This document shows, piece by piece, positions 1-6,667 of a stretch of 42,023 bases of DNA; the first letter of the stretch is position 1, and each line of letters begins with the position of its first letter. The DNA is taken from contig DKWG01000039.1 of the NCBI GenBank assembly GCA_002491605.1, positions 1 to 42,023 on the forward strand. Direction: 5' to 3'. The notes under the pieces were generated by a model. The model had not been told where the DNA came from, made no database searches, and was given only the letters and a program-made list of their open reading frames with translations. The translations under genes and the position numbers were made by a program. This stretch comes from Ruminococcus sp. UBA7158. Lineage in GTDB: Bacteria; Bacillota; Clostridia; Oscillospirales; Ruminococcaceae.

Positions 1-1
1 T

Positions 2-12
2 CGCCTCCTTTT
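2..12 (-). promoter_or_regulatory. ribosome binding site of a gene beyond the left edge
   Basis: Read on the minus strand, the left edge shows AAAAGGAGGCG, a strong Shine-Dalgarno sequence with no start codon inside the window. The start codon of another minus-strand gene should therefore lie just outside. Downstream of mreB, mreC would be the usual neighbour in Firmicutes, but nothing in the window shows its identity. Confidence 0.55.
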
Positions 13-80
13 CGGATAATTTACGGGAAATAATACTGCAAAAAGTGCTGAGCCGCTTTAGCTGTCGGCGCAGAAAATAA

Positions 81-118
81 CTGAAATTAATTCAGCTTGC
101 CGCTTTTTACACGGCAAG
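81..118 (-). terminator. possible weak terminator or intercistronic hairpins after mreB
   Basis: A 7-bp inverted repeat (CTTGCCG at 96-102, CGGCAAG at 112-118) is followed on the minus strand by a second small AT-rich stem (CTGAA/TTCAG, 81-95) and then TTATTTT. The T-tract is poor, so this could be a weak or partial terminator between mreB and the next gene, or a processing hairpin. Confidence 0.35.
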
Positions 119-138
119 CCTTGTTTTCTTCAGAACAA

Positions 139-1152
139 TCAATAAGAACTGTCGCTGTTCAAAACGTCGTGAAGCTCCTCTATGTTTTCCAAAAGCTTGC
201 CTGTTCCGTCGACAACGCAATCCAAGGGGCGTTCTGCAATGTATACAGGTATTCCGGTTTCTTCGCTTATAAGCCTGTCAAGTCCTCTCAGCTGCGCTCC
301 GCCGCCTGCAAGGGTAATGCCGGCGTCGATAATATCGGCGGAAAGCTCGGGCGGTGTTCTTTCAAGAGTTACCTTTATCGCCTCTACTATATGAGAAAGC
401 GGCTCTGTCAGTGCGTCTCTTATCTCCTCGGAGGATATTGTTATGTTTTCGGGAAGACCGGTCAAGAGGTTTCTTCCCTTTATTTCAAGCTCGGTGTCCT
501 CATCCGTCGGGTATGCCGAGCCTATTGATATCTTGATATGCTCAGCTGTTCTTTCACCTATAAGAAGATTGTATTTTTTCTTGATAAAGTTGATTATAGA
601 CAAGTCGAACTCATCGCCTGCAACCCTTACAGAACGGCTTGTTACAATTCCGCACAGCGAAATAACCGCTACCTCGCTCGTTCCGCCGCCGATATCGACA
701 ATCATTGAGCCTGTCGGCTCTTCAACAGGCAGACCTGCTCCTATAGCAGCCGCCATCGGCTCTTCAACAATAGATACCCTCTTTGCGCCTGCTCCCTCAG
801 CTGCTTCCTTAACGGCTCTTCTCTCAACCGCAGTTACGCCTGAAGGTATGCAAATAACAACCCTTGCCTTTACAAGCGGATTTGAGCCTATTGCTTTTCT
901 TATAAACTCCTGAAGCATAGCCGTTGTCATATCAAAATCAGCGATAACGCCGTCTTTAAGAGGGCGGACAGCCTTAATAGAGCCAGGGGTACGTCCGATG
1001 ATGTTTTTTGCCTCCTGTCCCACATAGCGAACCGCCTCTGTTTTAGTGTCGACCGCTACAACCGAAGGCTCTCTTATAATTATGCCCTTTCCCTTTGCAA
1101 AAACCAAGGTGTTTGCTGTTCCGAGGTCTATTCCTATATCCTTTTTGAACAT
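139..1152 (-). CDS. mreB: rod shape-determining protein MreB
   Basis: MreB is a bacterial actin homologue that polymerises under the cytoplasmic membrane and guides the elongation machinery for lateral cell wall synthesis. The 337-residue product has the usual family length. The actin-fold phosphate loops are visible as DLGTANT (residues 9-15) and DIGGGTSE (153-160), with the adenosine motif AGGGAQLRG near 284. The ATG at 1152 is preceded by GGAAAGGA about 11 bases upstream. A promoter-like pair lies at 1242-1270, and the ribosome binding site of a further minus-strand gene follows at the left edge, consistent with an mre operon. The paralogues Mbl and MreBH cannot be fully excluded from sequence alone. 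Confidence 0.95.
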   Translation of the reverse strand: MFKKDIGIDLGTANTLVFAKGKGIIIREPSVVAVDTKTEAVRYVGQEAKNIIGRTPGSIKAVRPLKDGVIADFDMTTAMLQEFIRKAIGSNPLVKARVVICIPSGVTAVERRAVKEAAEGAGAKRVSIVEEPMAAAIGAGLPVEEPTGSMIVDIGGGTSEVAVISLCGIVTSRSVRVAGDEFDLSIINFIKKKYNLLIGERTAEHIKISIGSAYPTDEDTELEIKGRNLLTGLPENITISSEEIRDALTEPLSHIVEAIKVTLERTPPELSADIIDAGITLAGGGAQLRGLDRLISEETGIPVYIAERPLDCVVDGTGKLLENIEELHDVLNSDSSY

Positions 1153-1241
1153 ACTTAATTTTATTCCTTTCCGCGCAAATCCATGCCGTTAACCTCTCGG
1201 TACTGAATTTGACGTCCGATTTATTAATAACAATTATCAAA

Positions 1242-1270
1242 AGTATATCACACTTTTATGAGCTATACAA
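1242..1270 (-). promoter_or_regulatory. putative sigma-A promoter of mreB
   Basis: On the minus strand TTGTAT (1265-1270) and TATACT (1242-1247) are separated by 17 bases, about 90 bases upstream of mreB. The -10 is good and the -35 is weak (3 of 6 consensus positions). Confidence 0.5.
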
Positions 1271-1331
1271 GCGATTTTTGTAAGTTTTTCGGCTTAAAAA
1301 TCAAATTAATCTTTTGTATACGCAGCAGCGA

Positions 1332-1382
1332 GCCGCTTGCGGGTGATTGTGTTCATGCAAGGAAAAGTCGGGCGCAGGCGGC
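1332..1382 (+). other. GC-rich inverted repeat, possible structured RNA
   Basis: Bases 1332-1341 (GCCGCTTGCG) pair with 1373-1382 (CGCAGGCGGC) over ten positions, one of them U-G, enclosing a 31-base loop that can form a small inner stem. By hand count, bases 1321-1420 are about 64% G+C, while the flanking sequence is AT-rich. I recognise no known riboswitch, T-box, SRP RNA, 6S or RNase P core motif. It may be a small RNA, a leader from a more distal promoter, or a non-transcribed element. Confidence 0.35.
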
Positions 1383-1449
1383 AGCGGGTCAACAGCGGAC
1401 AGTACGGAGGGGAAGTCGCTCAAATAAACAATAAAATCGTTGATATCCC

Positions 1450-1478
1450 TTGCCAAATCAATATCTATATGTTAAAAT
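1450..1478 (+). promoter_or_regulatory. sigma-A promoter of the small membrane gene and proS
   Basis: TTGCCA (1450-1455) and TAAAAT (1473-1478) each match the consensus at five of six positions and are spaced by exactly 17 bases. The predicted transcript would begin near 1485, leaving about 70 bases of leader before the ATG at 1553. Confidence 0.7.
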
Positions 1479-1552
1479 ACATAAGAAATCGCCGATTAAT
1501 ACGTTTCCGCTTTAATCGACCGATTTCCGATAAAATGCGAAAGGGGAAAGAT

Positions 1553-1777
1553 ATGTTGATTGCAGCGTTCATTATCAGCAAAACGGCTTTGTTTTTTATT
1601 GAAATGATAATTTTATTTGCAGGCGTTTTTGTAATAGCCATAGTAACTCCCAAGCTGGCTGCATTTATCGACAAACAGCGTGCAAAGAATAAATCTCCCT
1701 ATGAAAGCGCACCTCTTCCCGAAAGGGTGGACGATGATATTTCAGCCGATAACGGCACAGACAAAAATCAAGAATAA
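1553..1777 (+). CDS. small single-span membrane protein upstream of proS
   Basis: Family not recognised. The product is 74 residues: a hydrophobic helix at about residues 11-38 followed by a short polar, acidic C-terminal tail ending in DKNQE. The start at 1553 is chosen because AAGGGGAAAG lies just before this ATG, and because a promoter at 1450-1478 would not transcribe the longer frame that runs back to 1337. It is separated from proS by only 20 bases and shares its promoter, so the two are probably cotranscribed. The tail is likely cytoplasmic or loosely membrane-associated. No catalytic motif is visible and no function is proposed. Confidence 0.65.
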   Translation: MLIAAFIISKTALFFIEMIILFAGVFVIAIVTPKLAAFIDKQRAKNKSPYESAPLPERVDDDISADNGTDKNQE

Positions 1778-1797
1778 ATATATAAGGAGATAATACC

Positions 1798-3240
1798 ATG
1801 GCAAAAAATGAAAAGCTGGTTGCGTCCATCACCCCGATGAGTGAGGATTTTGCACAGTGGTACACCGATATTGTTAAAAAGGCAGAGCTTATTGAATACA
1901 CAAGCGTTAAAGGATGTATGGTCATCCGTCCCTATGGCTATGCTATATGGGAAAATATGAAGAAGATTTTAGACACACGCTTCAAGGAGCTGGGACACGA
2001 AAACGTTTGTATGCCGATGTTCATCCCCGAAAGCCTTTTAAACAAGGAAAAGGAGCACGTTGAGGGCTTTGCACCCGAGGTTGCATGGGTAACACACGGC
2101 GGCAAGGAAAAATTAGAGGAGCGTCTTTGCGTCCGCCCGACGTCTGAAACACTTTTCTGCGAGCACTATGCAAACGTTGTTCATTCTTACAGAGACTTGC
2201 CCAAGCTTTATAACCAGTGGGTTTCGGTCGTAAGATGGGAGAAAACAACAAGACCGTTCCTTCGCTCAAGAGAGTTCCTGTGGCAGGAGGGTCACACCAT
2301 TCACGAGACCGCCGAGGAAGCTATTGCCGAGACAGAGCAGATGCTCAATGTCTACGCCGATTTCTGCCGTGACGCCTTGGCTATGCCTGTTATAAAGGGC
2401 AAGAAGACCGAGAGCGATAAGTTTGCAGGAGCTGTCGCCACATATGCAATAGAAGCTTTGATGCACGATGGCAAGGCTTTGCAGGCAGGAACATCTCACT
2501 ACTTCGGAGACGGCTTCGCAAAAGCATTTGACATAACCTTCACCGATAAGAACAACACCGTTAAGATTCCTCACCAGACCTCTTGGGGAGTCACTACAAG
2601 ATTAATCGGTGCGATTATAATGACCCACGGCGACGACAACGGCTTGGTATTGCCGCCGGCGGTCGCTCCCGTTCAGGTTGTTATTGTACCCGTTGCACAG
2701 CACAAGGAAGGCGTTTTAGACAAGGCAAACGAGCTTTACGCTACCCTCAAGGCGGCAGGCATAAGAGTTAAGCTGGACGACAGCGAGAATTCACCCGGCT
2801 GGAAGTATGCAGAGTATGAAATGAAGGGCGTTCCGCTCAGAATTGAGATAGGTCCCAGAGATATTGAGGAGGGTCACTGCGTTGCAGTTGAGCGTCACTC
2901 AAGAAACAAGACCTTTATACAGCTTGATAACCTCGTTGAGGGCGTTAAGGAGCGCTTGCAGGCTGTTCATGACGGAATGTATCAAAAGGCTTTGGACAAC
3001 CAAAACCTCAGAACATACTCCTGCACATCTATTGACGAGATCAAGTCCATGCTTGAGGAAAAGGGCGACGGATTTGTCAAGGCTATGTGGTGCGGCGACG
3101 AAGCTTGTGAGGATAAGGTTAAAGAGCTGACAGGCGTCGGCTCAAGATGTATCCCGTTTGAGCAGGAGCATCTGGATGATAAATGCGTATGCTGCGGAAA
3201 ACCGGCTCAGTGCATGGTAGTCTGGGGCAAGGCATATTGA
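1798..3240 (+). CDS. proS: proline--tRNA ligase, archaeal/eukaryotic type (ProS type 3)
   Basis: This cytoplasmic class II synthetase charges tRNA-Pro with proline. Class II motif 2 is seen as FLRSREFLWQEGHT and motif 3 as a segment around MTHGDDNGLVLPP. The 480-residue length, the absence of the large bacterial INS editing insertion, and a C-terminal zinc module (C-x4-C in WCGDEAC, then CVCCG) ending in a terminal tyrosine identify the short archaeal/eukaryotic-like form found in some Firmicutes. The start has AAGGAGATAATACC before ATG. No T-box leader is visible upstream, although aminoacyl-tRNA synthetase genes in this phylum often have one. A strong terminator follows at 3249-3293. Confidence 0.97.
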   Translation: MAKNEKLVASITPMSEDFAQWYTDIVKKAELIEYTSVKGCMVIRPYGYAIWENMKKILDTRFKELGHENVCMPMFIPESLLNKEKEHVEGFAPEVAWVTHGGKEKLEERLCVRPTSETLFCEHYANVVHSYRDLPKLYNQWVSVVRWEKTTRPFLRSREFLWQEGHTIHETAEEAIAETEQMLNVYADFCRDALAMPVIKGKKTESDKFAGAVATYAIEALMHDGKALQAGTSHYFGDGFAKAFDITFTDKNNTVKIPHQTSWGVTTRLIGAIIMTHGDDNGLVLPPAVAPVQVVIVPVAQHKEGVLDKANELYATLKAAGIRVKLDDSENSPGWKYAEYEMKGVPLRIEIGPRDIEEGHCVAVERHSRNKTFIQLDNLVEGVKERLQAVHDGMYQKALDNQNLRTYSCTSIDEIKSMLEEKGDGFVKAMWCGDEACEDKVKELTGVGSRCIPFEQEHLDDKCVCCGKPAQCMVVWGKAY

Positions 3241-3248
3241 TGAAACAG

Positions 3249-3293
3249 AATCGGCTGCAAACCTATTTTCAAGGTTTGCAGCCGATTTTTTTG
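3249..3293 (+). terminator. strong intrinsic terminator of proS
   Basis: A perfect 16-bp stem (3249-3264 with 3272-3287) with a 7-base loop is followed by a T-run. It lies nine bases after the proS stop, between convergent genes. On the minus strand the T-tract is poor, so its effect on the opposing unit is uncertain. Confidence 0.95.
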
Positions 3294-3305
3294 TGGGGGC
3301 AAGTA

Positions 3306-4409
3306 TTATTTCATAGTATTACTGTTATTAAGCACCGGCACGCTGTACAAAAACAGCACATCCTGATTATCAAACTCAACGAAATTACCCACAAAGCTTG
3401 ACTGAAGATATCTTATGTCAACAAGCGTTATCTTTTTATAGCTCTCTATAAGAAGCGGCGCAATACTCGAGCCAAACGAGTCTCGGAATATAACAAGCTC
3501 CTTGTCGCTCAGAGCATTGGGATTTTCGATGGTTATAAGCGATTTTGAACCGCATAGATACATCTCATACGGGTCCTTGCCGTTTGCAAGCTCCATGCTG
3601 TATACCGGGATGTCAGAGCCTGTTTCGTAGTCAAAGGCGTGCGCAGACTCAATAGCTTCGTTGGTCAGGTATTTAATCTCATCAGGCTTCAAGGGAAGCG
3701 CAGATTGACCTGAATACACGCCCCAAAACGGCACATCAAGCGTCACTTCCTCAAAATCGCCGTCAAAAGGCGTATCCATTGACTCAGCAAGCCTTTTCGC
3801 AACGTCGACAATCTTTTCTTCACGCCAGTGAATATCAGTGGCGAAGTAGTCGTCCGCTTCCAGCAAATCAAATATGTCTATGCCGACGGCAAAGTCGTTC
3901 GGGTCAAGTACCAGGCTTCTGAACTGCTCATAGTCAACAGACGGATATCCGCCCGACTTTGCAATATAGAAGTTTTTATCCGGAACGACGCATATATACG
4001 TCTTAACGTCCTTGTCCTTTAAATAAGTGTTGTAGATATTTTGTATTCTTGAAACGGCATAGTCAACCGACTCATAGTTTATCGGGTACTCAAGCCTTGA
4101 CGCCTGACCGTTTTTTAAATACACTCCGTTGTTGTCCTTCTGACCCAAAACATAAAAGCTTGTAATAGCCTTAAGCTCACGGAAGCTGTCTCTCATCGGG
4201 AATTGATCGACCGAGTATGTCTCAAAGCTTGACATAAACTCGCCGTTTGCAACGTTTTCAAGGCTCGGCTTGGGCATCTGAGCGAGCTTGCGTCTTTCGC
4301 TCATAGACATCTCGCCGTCTTTAAGAACTATTCCCCATATCAAAAACAGGGCTATAAAGCCGCAAAACAGCACGCACACCAGAATATTTTTAAGCTTAGT
4401 CGTATTCAT
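3306..4409 (-). CDS. AlgJ/DHHW-like protein, putative envelope O-acetylation partner
   Basis: The 367-residue product has an N-terminal membrane anchor (about residues 9-29) and an extracytoplasmic SGNH-hydrolase-like domain. The motif TDIHW (191-195) corresponds to the D-x-H pair of AlgJ/AlgX/DHHW proteins, and RDSFGSS (309-315) fits the serine block. In that family the protein takes acyl groups delivered by an MBOAT partner and transfers them to a polysaccharide outside the cell. It follows the MBOAT gene by 18 bases, which supports this role. The true acceptor, such as exopolysaccharide, peptidoglycan or teichoic acid, cannot be read from the sequence. Confidence 0.8.
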   Translation of the reverse strand: MNTTKLKNILVCVLFCGFIALFLIWGIVLKDGEMSMSERRKLAQMPKPSLENVANGEFMSSFETYSVDQFPMRDSFRELKAITSFYVLGQKDNNGVYLKNGQASRLEYPINYESVDYAVSRIQNIYNTYLKDKDVKTYICVVPDKNFYIAKSGGYPSVDYEQFRSLVLDPNDFAVGIDIFDLLEADDYFATDIHWREEKIVDVAKRLAESMDTPFDGDFEEVTLDVPFWGVYSGQSALPLKPDEIKYLTNEAIESAHAFDYETGSDIPVYSMELANGKDPYEMYLCGSKSLITIENPNALSDKELVIFRDSFGSSIAPLLIESYKKITLVDIRYLQSSFVGNFVEFDNQDVLFLYSVPVLNNSNTMK

Positions 4410-4427
4410 CGCAGTATCCCTCCTATC

Positions 4428-5849
4428 CTAAAACCTGAAATAGAGGAACGGATTAAATGCGCCGTCCACCATATAGGCCGTACAAACTGCCAAAAGCGCT
4501 GTGAGGACAAACGGCTCGGCGATATCTATAACCGCACCGCATACACGGTTTGCCCTGAGCTTTTTAATCGCCATGGGAACAATCGGAGTAGCTCCTATAA
4601 TCGCCAAAGCTAAAACAACCGCATAGCTCTTTAGGTAGTAAAGAGTATCAAAGGTTGTTAAAGCGTAGCCGCCGAAGCCAAACATAGACGAAATGACTGT
4701 GCCCGCTTCGCTCAGTGTCGAGGAGTCAAACACGATAAATCCGATAATTGTGAATAACAGCACATATATATGGCTTATAATCCTTGACTTCTTTAACAGC
4801 TTTAAGCTCCATAGCTTTTCGTTCATTAAAAGCACAGCATATATGAGTCCCCAGACGGCAAAGTTCCACGCCGCTCCGTGCCAAAGACCTGTCAAGAACC
4901 ATACAACAAATATATTGAATATCCATCTCGGCTTTGAAACTCTGTTACCTCCCATGGGGATGTATACATAGTCTCTAAACCATGAGCCGAGTGAAATGTG
5001 CCAGCGTCTCCAGAACTCGGTTATGCTTGCGGATATATAAGGGTAATTAAAGTTTTCGGGGAAATCAAAGCCCATTATTTTGCCCAAGCCTATAGCCATA
5101 TCCGAATAGCCGGAGAAGTCAAAATAAATATGCAGAGCATATGCAATTCCGTACATCCAGAAAAACAGCACCGACTTTTGATCGGAGTCTTTAAAGATCG
5201 AAACAAGCTCGCCCAAAATATTTGAAACAAGCATTTTCTTGGACAAGCCTATAACAAACCGTCTTGCACCGAGCGCAAAGCCGTCAAGAGTGTGACTTCT
5301 CTGCGTAAGCTGGTCGGCAACGTCTGAATATCTGACGATAGGTCCTGCTATAAGCTGTGAGAACATAGAAATATACGCTCCCAGTGCGACAAAGCTCTTT
5401 TGCGCCTTCACGTCGCCTCGGTAGACGTCGACGTCGTAGCTGAGGATTTGGAAGGTGTAAAAGCTTATGCCGATAGGCAGGGCTATGTTGAGTAGCGGTA
5501 TAGAAAGTCCGCTCACTGAGTTTACGCTTGAAATAAAGAAATCTGCATACTTACAGTAGCCCAAAAGCCCAAGCGATATAATGCAGGCAAGGGAAAGAAA
5601 AAGCCTTGCGAGCTTCTTCTTTCCCTGAAATTTTTCAATCAACAGTCCGAATATATAGCCCTGTACAATTGAGAAAAGCATGACTATTAAAAACTTCGGT
5701 TCTCCCCAGCCGTAGAAAAACAGGCTGGACAGAAAAATCCAAGCATTTTTGAGCTGATAGGAGTACTTTTTCCCGCCCGGTATTAAAAAGTATACCGCTA
5801 AAACGCAGGGCAGAAAGTAATATAAAAACGGTATTGATGAAAACAGCAT
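4428..5849 (-). CDS. MBOAT family O-acyltransferase (AlgI/DltB-like)
   Basis: This polytopic membrane protein of 473 residues should move acyl groups, usually acetyl, across the membrane for O-acylation of an extracellular polymer. Diagnostic features are FDFSGYSDMAIG (243-254), NFNYPY, FWRRWHISLGSWFRDY near 279-293, and the catalytic histidine in LTGLWHGAAWNF (His about 324). Many hydrophobic segments cover the whole chain. It is the middle gene of a tight three-gene unit: a lipoprotein gene ends 24 bases upstream and the AlgJ/DHHW-like gene begins 18 bases downstream. The pairing with an SGNH-like partner favours polysaccharide O-acetylation over D-alanylation, because no dltA or dltC gene is nearby. 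Confidence 0.93.
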   Translation of the reverse strand: MLFSSIPFLYYFLPCVLAVYFLIPGGKKYSYQLKNAWIFLSSLFFYGWGEPKFLIVMLFSIVQGYIFGLLIEKFQGKKKLARLFLSLACIISLGLLGYCKYADFFISSVNSVSGLSIPLLNIALPIGISFYTFQILSYDVDVYRGDVKAQKSFVALGAYISMFSQLIAGPIVRYSDVADQLTQRSHTLDGFALGARRFVIGLSKKMLVSNILGELVSIFKDSDQKSVLFFWMYGIAYALHIYFDFSGYSDMAIGLGKIMGFDFPENFNYPYISASITEFWRRWHISLGSWFRDYVYIPMGGNRVSKPRWIFNIFVVWFLTGLWHGAAWNFAVWGLIYAVLLMNEKLWSLKLLKKSRIISHIYVLLFTIIGFIVFDSSTLSEAGTVISSMFGFGGYALTTFDTLYYLKSYAVVLALAIIGATPIVPMAIKKLRANRVCGAVIDIAEPFVLTALLAVCTAYMVDGAFNPFLYFRF

Positions 5850-5873
5850 CCTGTAAACCTGCTTTCGATTAGA

Positions 5874-6503
5874 TTACATTAATGACTCTTCGTAAGAGAT
5901 CACTGCATCGGGGTAAACGGCAGCCAGATTTGTCTTAAAGGATTCAATAGGCTCTTCCTTTCCGAATGCAGAGATTACATAGTTGCCTACGCTTGCTACG
6001 ATCATCTTGTCGGGGAAGCCGCATATCCACTGTCTTGCCATGATGTTGTCCTTAATTTTAAGCATTAAGTCGGCGGCATCGTCTGCATTTTTCAGTCTGT
6101 AAGCTGCACCGGTAAAGGTGTTCGAGTTCATCATATGAATCATAGAAGCTGCGTCGTCGATAAGCTCCTCGCTGTCCTGAGGGAAGCCGAGCATATTGTC
6201 AAGCACTTCGCCGCTTCCGGGAACCTCGTACTTGCCGGGTCCGTCCATTACATCCATACCGCCTGCTACGGCAAACTTCTGATCCTCGGGGTAGTTGTTC
6301 CAAACGTTAGTCAAAAGCTCAAGGGTGTCTGTAATAGTAACCTCGGGAGCTTCAGGCTCTACAGGGGGTTCTTCATTGTCTGCGTCTGAAACTACAGGAG
6401 TGTCATTGTCAGGTGTATCCGGAGTGTCAGGCTCGGAGCCGCACGCACTGAATACCGACGCTGTCATAACAGCACACATAAGAATTGCGAATAGTTTTTT
6501 CAT
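5874..6503 (-). CDS. lipoprotein cotranscribed with the O-acyltransferase genes (DUF4358-like)
   Basis: The product is a 209-residue lipoprotein: basic start, hydrophobic core and a lipobox ending FSAC (Cys21), then an acidic Pro/Thr/Asp linker to about residue 55 and a compact C-terminal domain. The start at 6503 has AGAAAGGA just upstream and gives a proper signal peptide, whereas the longer frame to 6614 would put 37 polar residues before it. The C-terminal part resembles the DUF4358 lipoproteins I associate with MBOAT/DHHW clusters; this is from memory and needs a profile search. It is the first gene of the unit, so it is likely a partner of the O-acylation pathway at the outer face of the membrane. 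Confidence 0.75.
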   Translation of the reverse strand: MKKLFAILMCAVMTASVFSACGSEPDTPDTPDNDTPVVSDADNEEPPVEPEAPEVTITDTLELLTNVWNNYPEDQKFAVAGGMDVMDGPGKYEVPGSGEVLDNMLGFPQDSEELIDDAASMIHMMNSNTFTGAAYRLKNADDAADLMLKIKDNIMARQWICGFPDKMIVASVGNYVISAFGKEEPIESFKTNLAAVYPDAVISYEESLM

Positions 6504-6534
6504 TTTAAAATTCCTTTCTGATTCAAAGTCATCA

Positions 6535-6593
6535 CGACTTATTTGCAAGTCGGATAAATCGCCTGCAATCGCACGAATGTGACCGGCAGGCGA
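6535..6593 (-). promoter_or_regulatory. two hairpins in the leader of the lipoprotein/O-acyltransferase unit
   Basis: Two perfect inverted repeats sit between the promoter-like sequence and the lipoprotein start: CGACTT/AAGTCG (6535-6552) and TCGCCTGC/GCAGGCGA (6559-6566 with 6586-6593). Neither is followed by a T-run, so they are not ordinary terminators. They could stabilise the leader, hide or expose the ribosome binding site, or bind a regulator. Confidence 0.5.
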
Positions 6594-6625
6594 ACTAACC
6601 GACTCAGCTGACATATATAATACAA

Positions 6626-6654
6626 TTATTATTGCCCAAAAATTGCATTGTCAT
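6626..6654 (-). promoter_or_regulatory. putative promoter of the O-acylation unit
   Basis: On the minus strand ATGACA (6649-6654) and TAATAA (6626-6631) are spaced by 17 bases, about 120 bases upstream of the lipoprotein start. An alternative TATTAT at 6617-6622 has no good -35, so the exact promoter is uncertain. Confidence 0.4.
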
Positions 6655-6667
6655 GTCCAAAACTTTT

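Larger units (their letters stand above)
1153..1552. other. intergenic region between divergent mreB and the proS unit
   Basis: These 400 bases separate two divergent units. They hold a minus-strand promoter for mreB (1242-1270), a GC-rich foldable island at about 1320-1420 of unknown role, and a plus-strand promoter at 1450-1478. An open frame runs through the island from a TTG at 1337 into the small membrane gene, but it lacks a ribosome binding site and lies mostly upstream of the predicted transcript start, so I do not count it as coding. Confidence 0.7.

Noticed and set aside
1337..1552. Long N-terminal extension of the small membrane protein
   Set aside because: It starts at a TTG without a ribosome binding site, reads through the GC-rich inverted repeat and lies upstream of or across a strong promoter; the ATG at 1553 has a good site.
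1153..1552. T-box riboswitch before proS
   Set aside because: No T-box sequence or terminator/antiterminator pair was seen; the GC-rich island does not contain the conserved T-box core.
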